A stretch of DNA of 64,000 nt from Sulfuricystis multivorans (GTDB lineage Bacteria > Pseudomonadota > Gammaproteobacteria > Burkholderiales > Rhodocyclaceae): NCBI RefSeq assembly GCF_003966565.1, contig NZ_AP018718.1, positions 310,001-374,000 on the forward strand, given 5' to 3'. Under the pieces are notes generated by a model that was not told the DNA's origin, did no database searches, and saw only the letters and a program-made list of their open reading frames with translations. The translations under genes were made by a program, and so were the position numbers. Shown in pieces: positions 13,757 through 22,546 of this stretch (the stretch's first letter is position 1; each line of letters opens with the position of its first letter).

Positions 13757-16315
13757 ATGCGTATCCGAACATTCATTCTAGCGACTTCGGCGGCGGTCGC
13801 CATCGGCTTCTTCGGCGCCAGCTACTGGCTGCTGGGCAACATTCTCGAGAACACCGTGCGCGACAGCGCACGCCAGTCATCGAACTCCCTCGCTCAAGTC
13901 ACCTTTACCAGCATGTACCAGCTGATGAGCACCGGCTGGCAGCGCAAGCAGGCCGAGGCCTTCGTCCATGCCGTCGCTTCTTCCGTCCAAGGCACACCGA
14001 CCACGGTGCAGATCTATCGCGGCCCGGTGGTCGAGACCGATTACGGCCGCATCGACCAGCCACCCTTCGACGACGGTATCCGGAAGGTTTTTGCCCAGGG
14101 CCAGGCCGTGACTGAGGCGCCCGTCGGCGGCATGCGCTATCTGATGCCGCTCGTTGCCAACACCGAGTGCCAGCGCTGCCACTTTTCCGCCAAGCAAGGC
14201 GACGTGCTCGGCGCCATCGAGGTCAAGCAGGATTTCGCGCCCCTGCTGGCGCAGTCGCGCCGCCAGTTCCTGCTCTGGTTCGGCGGTCTCACAGCGCTGC
14301 TGATGCTGTTCGCAACCATCGCAGTCTGGCGCGTCAGCCGCCGCATCGAAGCGGCGGTCGACGGCGTTAGCCAGGCGGTGTCCAAGGTGAATGGCGTCGC
14401 TGATCTGCAGGATCTGGAGCTCGCCCCCTACGCGCCGGGCTTCATCGAATTCGAGCCGCTCTTCGCCAATCTCGGGCAACTGGTGCGCAAGCTGCGCGAC
14501 ATCGCGGTCGACAAAGGCGTGCTGCGCTTCGAAATCGGCCTGCTGGAAAAATTCGTCATCACTTCCGAGGTGGTCCGCGACTGGGGCGAATACGTCGCTC
14601 GCCTGCTGGCCGAGATCAACCAGGTGATGCCGACCCACATGCTGTTTTCGGTGTTCCAGGTCGATGATGAGGTGTTCGACCTGGAGATCTTCTGGTCCCG
14701 GACGCCGACCGATGAGACGCGCCAGATGGTCGAGCGCCACGTGCGCAGTGTCATCCAGGCCGGATACTTGAGCGAGCTTTCCGAAGTCACGCTGCATCAT
14801 CACTTTCCCTCCTCCAGCGAGCACGAACCCTTGGTTCTCGAAGAGCGAGAAGTCGTTTTGCACACCAAGACCTTGATCGTCGATCATCCGAAGATCGGTG
14901 GCATCGTCGGCATCGGTGTGAACGCCAACGCGGCGGGCGATGAGACGCTGCGCCTCGTGATGGACAGCGTTTTATCGACGATGCTCAACGTCATCGGCTC
15001 GGTGAAGGCGATCCACAAATACACGCGCGACATGGAGTACTACGCGACGCGCGACCCGCTCACCGATCTCTACAACCGGCGCGTATTCTGGGAGCTGTTC
15101 GAGTACGAGGTGGCGCGCGCTCGGCGCCACAACTACCGGTTCGCCCTGCTGGTGATCGACCTCGACAACTTCAAGCTGGTCAACGACAACTATGGACACA
15201 GCGTCGGTGATCGCTACTTGCAGGGCATCGCCCATGCCGTGCGCAGCACGCTGCGGCCGGGCGACATCTTCGCCCGTTACGGCGGCGACGAGTTCGTGCT
15301 GGTGTTGCCGGAGACCGAGCTGAATGCAGCGGAAGGCGTGGCGCGGCGCATCATGGAGAGCATCACCGCGCTGCGCATCGACGGCGGCGATGGCATGCAG
15401 ATCGGGGGCAGCGCCTCGATCGGTCTGGCGGTCTATCCGTTGCATGCTGGTAATGCCAAGGATCTGTTCTTGTTTGCCGACAACATGATGTACAAGGCTA
15501 AGGCATCAGGCAAGAACCAGGTCGGCGTGCCGACCGAAGAGGATGTTGCCGAAGTCTTCCGCGACATGACGGCAACGACGATGCAGGTGGTCAGCGCCGT
15601 CAATGAGGGTCGCATCGTGCCGTTCTTCCAGCCGATCATGGCACTTGCCGAAAATCGCATCGTCGCCTGCGAGGTGCTCTCGAGGCTGTCGCTCGACGGC
15701 CAGCACATCGAGGCCGGTCGCTTCATCGAATATGCCGAGAAGGCGGGCGTCATCCACCGCCTCGACATCATGGTCATGGATCGGGCGCTGCGCGCCGTAG
15801 CGGCGGCGAAGTTCGCCGGCTATATCTTCATCAACCTGTCACCGCGCGCATTGGCGCTCGCTAATTTCCTGCAAACGCTCAAACGCACGGTGGGCGAATG
15901 CGGCGTGCCACCAGGCCAGATCGTCTTCGAGATCACCGAGCGCGATACCGTGAAGAACGTCGTCGTGCTCGAACGTCTCGTTGCCGAGCTCAAGCTCGAG
16001 GGCTTCAAGCTGGCGATCGACGATTTCGGCTCGGGTTTTTCTTCGTTCCAGTACCTGCGCCGCCTGCCGGTGGATTTCCTCAAGATCGAGGGTGACTTCG
16101 TCGCCAATATCCTCGAAAACGCGAAAGATCGTGCTTTCGTCGAAACGATCTGGCGGCTCGCCGCCGATCTCGGCATCAAGGTCATCGCCGAGCACGTCGA
16201 AAGTATCGAGGTGCTCGATGAATTACGCTCGATCGGCGTCGATCTCGCGCAGGGCTACTATATCGGCCGACCCCAGCGCGAACTGGGTGGCGACCTGCGT
16301 TTTCCATTGGTGTAA
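13757..16315 (+). CDS. Membrane GGDEF-EAL protein with periplasmic CxxCH haem-sensor (Tll0287/DUF3365-like) domain
   Basis: An 852-residue c-di-GMP protein anchored by membrane segments at about 7-27 and 171-191. The periplasmic region between them contains a c-type haem motif, C138-QR-C141-H142, in a Tll0287/DUF3365-like context (MPLVANTECQRCH), so it probably senses redox or gas through covalent haem. A middle region of about 240 residues is unassigned and may be GAF-like. GGDEF is intact (RYGGDEF) with RPGD five residues before it (I-site). The EAL domain has EVL in place of EAL, FINLSPR, EITER, DDFGSG and LKIEGD, so it is probably active. The ATG at 13757 is preceded by GAGGGGG. It is the last gene before the duplicated tRNA end. 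Confidence 0.9.
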   Translation: MRIRTFILATSAAVAIGFFGASYWLLGNILENTVRDSARQSSNSLAQVTFTSMYQLMSTGWQRKQAEAFVHAVASSVQGTPTTVQIYRGPVVETDYGRIDQPPFDDGIRKVFAQGQAVTEAPVGGMRYLMPLVANTECQRCHFSAKQGDVLGAIEVKQDFAPLLAQSRRQFLLWFGGLTALLMLFATIAVWRVSRRIEAAVDGVSQAVSKVNGVADLQDLELAPYAPGFIEFEPLFANLGQLVRKLRDIAVDKGVLRFEIGLLEKFVITSEVVRDWGEYVARLLAEINQVMPTHMLFSVFQVDDEVFDLEIFWSRTPTDETRQMVERHVRSVIQAGYLSELSEVTLHHHFPSSSEHEPLVLEEREVVLHTKTLIVDHPKIGGIVGIGVNANAAGDETLRLVMDSVLSTMLNVIGSVKAIHKYTRDMEYYATRDPLTDLYNRRVFWELFEYEVARARRHNYRFALLVIDLDNFKLVNDNYGHSVGDRYLQGIAHAVRSTLRPGDIFARYGGDEFVLVLPETELNAAEGVARRIMESITALRIDGGDGMQIGGSASIGLAVYPLHAGNAKDLFLFADNMMYKAKASGKNQVGVPTEEDVAEVFRDMTATTMQVVSAVNEGRIVPFFQPIMALAENRIVACEVLSRLSLDGQHIEAGRFIEYAEKAGVIHRLDIMVMDRALRAVAAAKFAGYIFINLSPRALALANFLQTLKRTVGECGVPPGQIVFEITERDTVKNVVVLERLVAELKLEGFKLAIDDFGSGFSSFQYLRRLPVDFLKIEGDFVANILENAKDRAFVETIWRLAADLGIKVIAEHVESIEVLDELRSIGVDLAQGYYIGRPQRELGGDLRFPLV

Positions 16316-16366
16316 GGCCGAGCGATGCGATAACCAGACTCTGATGATTTCGACAGGATGGCCGGA

Positions 16367-16396
16367 AGGTTCGAATCCTCTCACCCCGACCAATTC
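16367..16396 (+). repeat. Right copy of the 30-bp direct repeat (attR-like), truncated tRNA-Pro 3' end
   Basis: Identical for 30 bases to the end of tRNA-Pro at 5563-5592 and in the same orientation. The bases upstream (16340-16366) do not form the rest of a tRNA, so this is only the 3' fragment. It lies in the 180-bp gap between the GGDEF-EAL gene and the PP0621-like gene. Nothing else is recognisable in that gap. Confidence 0.85.
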
Positions 16397-16495
16397 CACT
16401 GAATTTGCTTATCATTCGACGGCGGACTCGCTGCGTTCCGCCCGAGCGGCCCTGGGGGTCGTCGGCTTCGCAACGGAATTGGAGCTTCCCTCACA

Positions 16496-16726
16496 ATGTC
16501 GAAGCTGTTGCTGCTGCTGATCGTCTTCGCTCTCCTCATTTGGCTTCTGCCCCGCCAGCGCAAGGCCGATGCGCCTGATCAAGGTGAAACACCAATACAG
16601 CGGCCCGCCGAGAAGATGGTGATTTGCGCGCATTGCGGCATACATCTGCCCGAAAGCGAGGCGCTGATCGCGAAGGAGCGGTATTACTGCTCACAAGAAC
16701 ACCTTCGCCAGGGACCGGCTGCCTGA
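16496..16726 (+). CDS. PP0621-family small membrane protein with zinc-ribbon-like Cys
   Basis: 76 residues: an N-terminal membrane anchor (LLLLLIVFALLIWLLP), a short charged linker, and a C-terminal CAHC...YYC cluster with SQEH that could bind a metal. Small proteins of this type are typically encoded directly before pilS in proteobacteria, as here, where its stop codon abuts the pilS ATG. The function is not established; a role with the PilSR system is inferred only from position. Confidence 0.8.
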   Translation: MSKLLLLLIVFALLIWLLPRQRKADAPDQGETPIQRPAEKMVICAHCGIHLPESEALIAKERYYCSQEHLRQGPAA

Positions 16727-18331
16727 ATGCTGTCCGGCTCGACCCCCGTCCCAGATATCGATGCACGCTGGCGGCTGCTGAACTATTTCTCATGGTACCG
16801 GCTCATCGTCGCCGGTTTCTTCTTCGGCGTCATCCTGCTTTCCAGCCGTCCGCTGAACATCGGCTCACAGGATCCGCGCTTTTTCCTGTGGACGAGTGGC
16901 ACTTATCTGGGCCTGTCGATCGTGGCCCTCGTCGTAGAGACCCACTGGCGAAAAGCCTTCGATTCTCAATTGAGCGCCCAGGTGATCGCGGACATCGTCT
17001 GCCTGACCCTGATGCTGTATGCCAGCGGTGGCGCGAAGAGCGGCATGGCGATGATGTTGATCGTCGTCCTGGTCGGCGCGGCGCTGGTCGGGCAGGGGCG
17101 CCTGGTGCTTTTCTACGCGGCGTTGGCCAGTCTGCTGCTGCTCGCCGAACAGGCCTGGCGCGTCGCTTTCCTGACTGGAGATTCCAGCGATTTCTACTAC
17201 ACGGGTCTGACCTGCATTGGCCTCTTTGGTTCGGCCATCGCCGCAAGGCTCTTGGCCAACCGGATGATCGCCAACGAGGAGCTGGCGCGCCGTCGCGGTA
17301 TCGAGCTTGCCGATCAGCTGCACATCAACGAACGCGTGATCCGCGACATGCAGGATGGCGTGCTGGTCATCGATGCGCAAGGGGGGGTGCGGCAATGCAA
17401 TCCGCGCGCCCGCGCCCTGCTGGGGTGCACGATGGCTCATCCGCGGATGCTGGCGGATTTCTCGCCACTCTTGGCAGAAGAATTCCGCGTGCGCAGCGCG
17501 CGCGGCATCGAATCCGAGCTGGTGATGCAGGTACCCTGGACCGGGCGCGATCTGCGTGTGCGCTTTCTGCCGCCCGGCGAGGGCGGCAATGCGTTGATCT
17601 TCGTCGAAGACGTCGGCCGACTGCAGCAGGAGGCGCGCCAGGTCAAGCTCGCGGCGTTGGGCCGTCTGACCGCGAATCTCGCCCATGAAATCCGCAATCC
17701 CCTGTCGGCGATCAGTCATGCGGCCGAGCTGTTGGCTGATGAGCCCTCAGGCAAGGGAATCGAGCGGCTCACCCGCATCATCCTCGACAACGTGCAGCGG
17801 CTCAATCGCCTGGTCTCCGAGGTGGTCGAGCTCGGCAGGCGCGATCGTGTCCATCCCGAAACGATCGAGCTCGGCGATTTTTTTCGTCACTTGCTCGACG
17901 AGCGTGCCTTGCACGATGCCGGCAACCTCGAACGCATCAGCGTCGAGATTCCGCCCGGTCGTTGGGTGCATTTCGATCGCGGCCATCTGCACCGGGTGGT
18001 CGCCAACCTGCTCGACAACGCGTTGCGTTACGCCAGTCAGGCGCCGGGGGCCGTTCGTGTCTGGTACGAGGAAAATCCAGCCCAGGATCGGCCGAGCTTG
18101 CACTTCGTCGATGACGGCAAGGGGATCATCGATACCGAGCGCGATCGCGTGTTCGAGCCGTTTTTCACGACGCGCGCGAACGGCACCGGACTGGGGCTCT
18201 ACATCGCCCGCGAGCTATGCGAGGCGAACGGCGCACGTCTGTTCTTGCTCGAGAATGCGCCCGGCGCGCATTTCTGCCTATCATTCGCGCCATGGCGGAA
18301 ACCGGCCGAGGGGGAGGGCAAACAGGCATGA
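16727..18331 (+). CDS. pilS: Type IV pilus sensor histidine kinase PilS
   Basis: A 534-residue membrane kinase that controls pilin transcription with PilR. About six hydrophobic segments fill residues 25-190. A PAS domain (about 205-300) precedes HisKA, whose phospho-His lies in NLAHEIRNPLSAISH. The ATPase domain shows NLLDNALRYAS, DDGKGI and GTGLGLYIAREL. It starts directly after the PP0621-like stop codon, and its own stop overlaps the pilR start (ATGA), so the three genes form an operon. Confidence 0.93.
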   Translation: MLSGSTPVPDIDARWRLLNYFSWYRLIVAGFFFGVILLSSRPLNIGSQDPRFFLWTSGTYLGLSIVALVVETHWRKAFDSQLSAQVIADIVCLTLMLYASGGAKSGMAMMLIVVLVGAALVGQGRLVLFYAALASLLLLAEQAWRVAFLTGDSSDFYYTGLTCIGLFGSAIAARLLANRMIANEELARRRGIELADQLHINERVIRDMQDGVLVIDAQGGVRQCNPRARALLGCTMAHPRMLADFSPLLAEEFRVRSARGIESELVMQVPWTGRDLRVRFLPPGEGGNALIFVEDVGRLQQEARQVKLAALGRLTANLAHEIRNPLSAISHAAELLADEPSGKGIERLTRIILDNVQRLNRLVSEVVELGRRDRVHPETIELGDFFRHLLDERALHDAGNLERISVEIPPGRWVHFDRGHLHRVVANLLDNALRYASQAPGAVRVWYEENPAQDRPSLHFVDDGKGIIDTERDRVFEPFFTTRANGTGLGLYIARELCEANGARLFLLENAPGAHFCLSFAPWRKPAEGEGKQA

Positions 18332-19668
18332 CTCCGAGAGTACTGATCGTCGATGACGAAGCAGACATCCGCGAGTTGCTCGACATGACCTTGGCACGCA
18401 TGGGGCTCGAATGCGACAGCGCCGCCAGCGTCGCCGAGGCCAAGCGGCTGTTGCGCGAACGAGCCTACCAGCTGTGCCTGACCGACATGCGCATGCCCGA
18501 TGGCGACGGTCTGCAATTGGTGCGCGAGATCGAGACCCATTATCCGACGTTGCCGGTGGCGGTGATCACCGCGCATGGCAGCACCGAGAATGCCGTTGCG
18601 GCGCTCAAGGCCGGCGCGTTCGACTATCTTGCCAAGCCGGTGTCACTCGCCCAGCTGCGCACGCTGGTGAAATCCGCGCTCACCGTTCCCGAGAGCATGC
18701 CGGAGAGAGAGCCACGCGGCCGGGAGCTGCTCGGCCATTCGCCGGCGATCGTCCAGGTACGCGAGCTGATCGGTAAGGTGGCGAAGAGCGAAGCGCCCGT
18801 CTATATCTCGGGCGAATCCGGCAGCGGCAAGGAGCTCGCGGCCCGGCTGATCCACCAGGGTAGCCGTCGGCGGGACAAGCCGTTCATCGCGGTCAACTGC
18901 GGCGCGATCCCGGAAAACCTGATGGAAAGCGAATTCTTCGGTTATCGCAAGGGGGCATTCACGGGTGCCGACAGCGAGCGCGAAGGATTTTTCCAGGCGG
19001 CCGACGGCGGCACGCTATTTCTCGACGAAGTTGCCGATTTGCCGTTTCCGATGCAGGTGAAGCTATTGCGCGCGATCCAGGAAAAACGCGTGCGGCGCGT
19101 CGGCGCGACGAACGAAGAGCCGGTCAATGTGCGCATCATCTGTGCAACGCATCAGGATTTGCGCCAGCTGATGGAAGCTGGGCGCTTCCGTCAGGATCTG
19201 TTCTTCCGGCTCAACGTGATCGAGATTCACATGCCAGCCTTGCGTGAATGCCGCGAGGATGTGCCCGAATTCACGCAGCGCATCCTGGAGAGGCTTGCCG
19301 CTGCCAATGGCGTGCCAGCGCCGCGACTCACCTCTCGGGCGATGGCTGCGCTGACGGCTTACGACTTTCCCGGCAATGTGCGTGAGCTGGAAAATATCCT
19401 CGAACGGGCGCTCGCCCTGCATGGCGGCGACACCATCGACAGCGAGGATTTGCAATTGCAGCCACCGAAAGTCGGCGGTGCCGAGACGGCAGGCATCGGC
19501 GGCAAGCCTCTGCAGGAGTTCCTCGACGAACAGGAACGCCAGGCGATTCTCGATGCGTTGCAAAAAACCCGTTACAACCGCACGGCAGCCGCCCGTTTGC
19601 TGGGTGTGACCTTCCGCTCGCTGCGTTACCGGATGGAGCGGCTGGGGCTCAATGAATCCGCTGGCTGA
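18328..19668 (+). CDS. pilR: Sigma-54-dependent response regulator PilR
   Basis: A 446-residue NtrC-family activator. The receiver has D53 in LTDMRMPDGDG. The AAA+ domain has Walker A GESGSGKE, the sigma-54 contact loop GAFTGA and Walker B GGTLFLDEV. The C-terminal Fis-type helix-turn-helix has NRTAAARLLGVTFRSLRYRMERLGL. The usual target is the pilA promoter, which is not in this window. I take the ATG at 18328, inside the pilS stop (ATGA), rather than upstream starts that overlap pilS. The linker before the HTH holds a copy of the short dispersed repeat (KVGGAETA). Confidence 0.95.
   Translation: MTPRVLIVDDEADIRELLDMTLARMGLECDSAASVAEAKRLLRERAYQLCLTDMRMPDGDGLQLVREIETHYPTLPVAVITAHGSTENAVAALKAGAFDYLAKPVSLAQLRTLVKSALTVPESMPEREPRGRELLGHSPAIVQVRELIGKVAKSEAPVYISGESGSGKELAARLIHQGSRRRDKPFIAVNCGAIPENLMESEFFGYRKGAFTGADSEREGFFQAADGGTLFLDEVADLPFPMQVKLLRAIQEKRVRRVGATNEEPVNVRIICATHQDLRQLMEAGRFRQDLFFRLNVIEIHMPALRECREDVPEFTQRILERLAAANGVPAPRLTSRAMAALTAYDFPGNVRELENILERALALHGGDTIDSEDLQLQPPKVGGAETAGIGGKPLQEFLDEQERQAILDALQKTRYNRTAAARLLGVTFRSLRYRMERLGLNESAG
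19468..19492 (-). repeat. Short dispersed repeat, copy in the pilR linker
   Basis: The plus strand AAAGTCGGCGGTGCCGAGAC followed by GGCAG is a variant of the dispersed repeat. It encodes KVGGAETA between the AAA+ domain and the HTH of PilR. Confidence 0.5.
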
Positions 19669-20206
19669 AGCGCTCGGCCCTCTCGATGCCGCAGGCTGGC
19701 TGACGGGCGTGCAGCACATTGCCAGCCCCAATTGCGACGATCGCCCGCCCGACGCAACGATCGACCTCATCGTCATCCATGCCATCAGCCTGCCGCCGGG
19801 TGAATTCGGCGGCGGCGCGGTGATCGATCTGTTCACCAACCGGCTCGATCCCGCTCGTCATCCATACTTTGCCTCACTTGCCGGAACAAGGGTTTCGGCA
19901 CATTTCTTCGTGCGCCGCGATGGCACACTGATCCAGTTCGTGCCTTGCCGCGCGCGTGCCTGGCATGCCGGTGCGTCGTGCTGGAGGGGGCGCGAGCGCT
20001 GCAACGACTTTTCGCTCGGCATCGAAGTCGAAGGCGATGACTTCACGCCGTTTGCAGACGCGCAATACGCGACGCTCGGTGTCCTCATCGAGCGACTGCG
20101 CCAAAGCTTTCCGTTGGTCGATATCGTCGGCCATGCCGACATCGCGCCAGGCAGGAAGACCGATCCTGGGCCTTATTTCGACTGGTTGCGCATTTCGCGG
20201 CAATGA
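19652..20206 (+). CDS. ampD: 1,6-anhydro-N-acetylmuramyl-L-alanine amidase AmpD
   Basis: A 184-residue cytosolic zinc amidase that removes the stem peptide from anhydro-muropeptides during cell-wall recycling. Zinc-ligand candidates are the His of IVIHAIS and the His and Asp of VGHADIAPGRKTDPGP. The catalytic-site WHAG follows RARA. There is no signal peptide, as expected for AmpD. The ATG lies inside the end of pilR (17-bp overlap), so it is cotranscribed with pilSR. Loss of AmpD typically induces AmpC-type beta-lactamases where an ampR-ampC pair exists; none is seen here. Confidence 0.93.
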   Translation: MNPLAEALGPLDAAGWLTGVQHIASPNCDDRPPDATIDLIVIHAISLPPGEFGGGAVIDLFTNRLDPARHPYFASLAGTRVSAHFFVRRDGTLIQFVPCRARAWHAGASCWRGRERCNDFSLGIEVEGDDFTPFADAQYATLGVLIERLRQSFPLVDIVGHADIAPGRKTDPGPYFDWLRISRQ

Positions 20207-20724
20207 CATTCATGCCTGCGGCGCTTCTGCCGCGTCGCGAAAAAAAGCTGCGCCGGCGTGGCATGATCGCAACACGCGCATGGCTGTGCCGACATGGCGC
20301 GCGACATTTATCTTGCATTGCCGGCAACAGGGCACTACCATTAGTCGCAGATCGCTTTCCACCTACTATATCTAGTAGGTCGAAGCGAAGACCCTCTACA
20401 CCGAAAGGTGGGCATGCAGGAAGAATCCGAGCGTACCAACGCTACATGCTGTGCAATGCAGACCGGCCGATACGTCGGTGGCCTGAACATGCTTCCCCGC
20501 TTTCTTTCCTCCGTCATCGTTCTTTTTGCCAGCGCCGCTATGCATGCGAAATGCCTTGCGTCGCCCAGCCACGTTTCTCCGATTCCTTCCGAAACAAAGG
20601 GATGGACGGGGAAAGCGCTTGAATTCATCAATTCCGGCCCGCCGGCATTGTTGAATAATTCCCGTCGTAGTCACAGGCGGGTTGTCATCCTTCCCTATCT
20701 CAAACACATGTAAGGAGGTTCACT
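20207..20724. other. 518-bp gene-poor region upstream of the AlgP-like gene
   Basis: No convincing coding sequence. One 101-codon frame (20408-20713) has no ribosome site, no recognisable domain and atypical composition. The region is visibly more AT-rich than its surroundings and contains a 20-bp perfect palindrome at 20361-20380. It probably holds the promoter of the AlgP-like gene, which has a strong ribosome site TAAGGAGG at its end. Confidence 0.5.
20361..20380. promoter_or_regulatory. Perfect 20-bp inverted repeat, possible operator
   Basis: ACCTACTA-TATC-TAGTAGGT has 8-bp arms without mismatch and a 4-bp centre. It lies about 345 bp upstream of the AlgP-like start and 155 bp after ampD. 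No T-run follows, so it is a better candidate for a protein-binding site than for a terminator. Confidence 0.4.
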
Positions 20725-21342
20725 ATGGCTGAAGAGAAGAAAGCCAAGAAGCCGGCGGCTGCGAAGAAGGCGACCGCTGCCAAACCGGCGGCGAAGAAGG
20801 CTGCTGCGCCGAAGAAGGCGGCTGCTGCGAAGCCTGCCGCGAAGAAGGCTGCTGCGCCGAAGAAGGCGGCTGCTGCGAAGCCCGCCGCGAAGAAGGCGGC
20901 TGCGCCGAAGAAGACGGCTGCTGCGAAGCCCGCCGCGAAGAAGGCGGCTGCGCCGAAGAAGACGGCTGCTGCGAAGCCCGCCGCGAAGAAGGCGGCTGCG
21001 CCGAAGAAGACGGCTGCTGCGAAGCCCGCCGCGAAGAAGGCGGCTGCGCCGAAGAAGGCGGCTGCTGCGAAGCCTGCCGCGAAGAAGGCGGCTGCGCCGA
21101 AGAAGACGGCTGCTGCGAAGCCTGCCGCGAAGAAGGCGGCTGCGCCGAAGAAGGCGGCGCCGAAGAAGGCGGCTGCTGCGAAGCCTGCCGCGAAGAAGGC
21201 CACTGCTGCGAAGAAGGCGCCTGCAAAACCTGCCCCGGCACCTGCGGCTGCCGCTCCTTCGACTGCTGCCGCGCCTGGCCTCAAATCTGCACTGAATCCG
21301 GCCGCGGCCTGGCCGTTCCCGACGGGATCACGTCCGTCCTGA
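20725..21342 (+). CDS. AlgP/histone H1-like Lys-Ala-Pro repeat protein
   Basis: 205 residues, almost entirely Lys, Ala and Pro. After MAEEKKAKKP it consists of about eight copies of a 16-residue unit of the type KKAAAAKPAAKKAAAP and ends with a distinct tail (PGLKSALNPAAAWPFP). This resembles the C-terminal domain of histone H1 and bacterial AlgP/Hc1-like proteins, which bind DNA non-specifically and help compact the nucleoid or affect transcription. Very strong TAAGGAGG ribosome site; followed by a good terminator, so it is a monocistronic gene that is probably well expressed. The repeat number is expected to vary between strains. Confidence 0.88.
   Translation: MAEEKKAKKPAAAKKATAAKPAAKKAAAPKKAAAAKPAAKKAAAPKKAAAAKPAAKKAAAPKKTAAAKPAAKKAAAPKKTAAAKPAAKKAAAPKKTAAAKPAAKKAAAPKKAAAAKPAAKKAAAPKKTAAAKPAAKKAAAPKKAAPKKAAAAKPAAKKATAAKKAPAKPAPAPAAAAPSTAAAPGLKSALNPAAAWPFPTGSRPS
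20779..21198 (+). repeat. 48-bp tandem repeat array inside the AlgP-like gene
   Basis: The DNA repeats a 48-bp unit (GCGAAGAAGGCGGCTGCGCC, then GAAGAAG-A/G-CGGCTGCTGCGAAGCC-C/T-GCC) with few base changes, in frame with the 16-residue protein unit. A shorter imperfect unit (AAPKKAAPKK) occurs near the 3' end. Boundaries are approximate. Confidence 0.85.
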
Positions 21343-21362
21343 TCGCGAGCAAGGCGCATCGC

Positions 21363-21390
21363 GGGAGGCCGCTAGGCCTCCCTTTTCATT
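21363..21390 (+). terminator. Rho-independent terminator of the AlgP-like gene
   Basis: Perfect 8-bp stem GGGAGGCC/GGCCTCCC with loop GCTA, followed by TTTTCATTT. The tail overlaps the stop codon of the convergent aminotransferase gene. Confidence 0.85.
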
Positions 21391-22546
21391 TCCCCGCAAG
21401 CAGGCGGGACATGCGCGTAAGACCGAGGAGGAGCCGTTCGGCGCTCGTCGTGTAGGCGAAGCGCATATGGCGTGCGGGCGCATGGTTGCCAAAATCCAGC
21501 CCCGGGGTGGCGGCGACGCCAGCCTCTTCGATGAGGCGCAGTGCGAGCTGATAGCTGTTTTCCGCGAGCTGGCCGATGCCGGCATAGATGTAGAACGCGC
21601 CCTGCGGTTCCACACCGATCTCGAAGCCGAGGGCGCGCAAACCCGGCAACAACAGATCGCGCCGGGCGCGAAATTCCTGCCGACGGGCTTCGCAGATCGC
21701 CAGCGTTGCCGGGCTGAAGGCGGCCAGCGCCGCGTGCTGTGCGACGGTCGAAGGCGCGATGTAGAGGTTCTGCGCGAGCTTCTCGATCGCGCGCACGAGG
21801 TAGGGTGGCACCACCAGCCAGCCGAGCCGCCAGCCCGTCATGCCGAAATATTTCGAGAAGCTGTTGATGACGATGATGTCGTCCGAGAGCGCCAAAGCCG
21901 TCGGCGCTTGCGTCCCATAGGTGAGGCCGTGGTAGATCTCATCGACGATCAGGCTGCCGCCCTGCTGACGAACGGTCTGCCATAGAGCCGCGAGCTCGGC
22001 AGGGTCGATCAGCGTGCCGGTGGGGTTGGCGGGTGAGGCGATGAGCAGACCGCGCGTGCGTGTCGTCCAGCTAGCGCCGACTTGTGCCGCGGTCGGCTGG
22101 AAGTGCGTCGCTGCCGTGACGGCGAGCAAACGCGGCACGCCTTCACAGAAGCGCACGAAATGACGATTGCACGGATAGCCCGGGTCGGTGAGCAGCCATT
22201 CTTCGCCCGGGCTGGTGAGTGCACCGAGCGCGAGCAGCAAGGCCGCCGAGGCGCCTGCCGTGACGACGATGCGCGCCGGATCGACCATGATGCCGTAGCG
22301 CGCAGCGTAGAAGCCGGCGATTGCCTCGCGCAGCTGCGGTAGCCCGAGAGCGGCGGTGTAATGGACGTGGCCGCTGGCGAGGAAGCGCTGGGCGGCGTCG
22401 ATCACCGGTTGCGGGGTCGGGAAGTCTGGCTCGCCGACTTCCATGTGCACGATGTCGCGTCCCTGGGCTTCGAGCGCCTGGGCCTTGCTCATCAGTTCCA
22501 TCACATGGAAGGGGGCGATCCCTTCCATGCGCGTAGCGAGCCTCAT
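21386..22546 (-). CDS. Pyridoxal-phosphate aminotransferase, class I/II (fold type I)
   Basis: 386 residues. The PLP lysine lies in NSFSKYFGMTGWRLGW, the aspartate that contacts the PLP nitrogen is in LIVDEIYHGL, and NPTGT and the RMRFAY-like RHMRFAYTTS close to the C-terminus bind the substrate carboxylate. This places it among AspAT-like enzymes; the amino-acid substrate cannot be read from the sequence. The start is ATG 22546 ([18 protein letters not shown]), which overlaps the pckG stop as TGATG, so it is translationally coupled to pckG. Confidence 0.88.
   Translation of the reverse strand: MRLATRMEGIAPFHVMELMSKAQALEAQGRDIVHMEVGEPDFPTPQPVIDAAQRFLASGHVHYTAALGLPQLREAIAGFYAARYGIMVDPARIVVTAGASAALLLALGALTSPGEEWLLTDPGYPCNRHFVRFCEGVPRLLAVTAATHFQPTAAQVGASWTTRTRGLLIASPANPTGTLIDPAELAALWQTVRQQGGSLIVDEIYHGLTYGTQAPTALALSDDIIVINSFSKYFGMTGWRLGWLVVPPYLVRAIEKLAQNLYIAPSTVAQHAALAAFSPATLAICEARRQEFRARRDLLLPGLRALGFEIGVEPQGAFYIYAGIGQLAENSYQLALRLIEEAGVAATPGLDFGNHAPARHMRFAYTTSAERLLLGLTRMSRLLAGK

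Noticed and set aside
16340-16396. Second tRNA-Pro gene
   Set aside because: Only the 3' 26 nt of the tRNA are present; no acceptor 5' strand, D-arm or anticodon arm can be found upstream.
20408-20713. 101-codon frame before the AlgP-like gene
   Set aside because: No ribosome site, no domain and unusual composition, although a hydrophobic stretch (LPRFLSSVIVLFASAAMHA) could mimic a signal peptide. Not excluded, but not supported.
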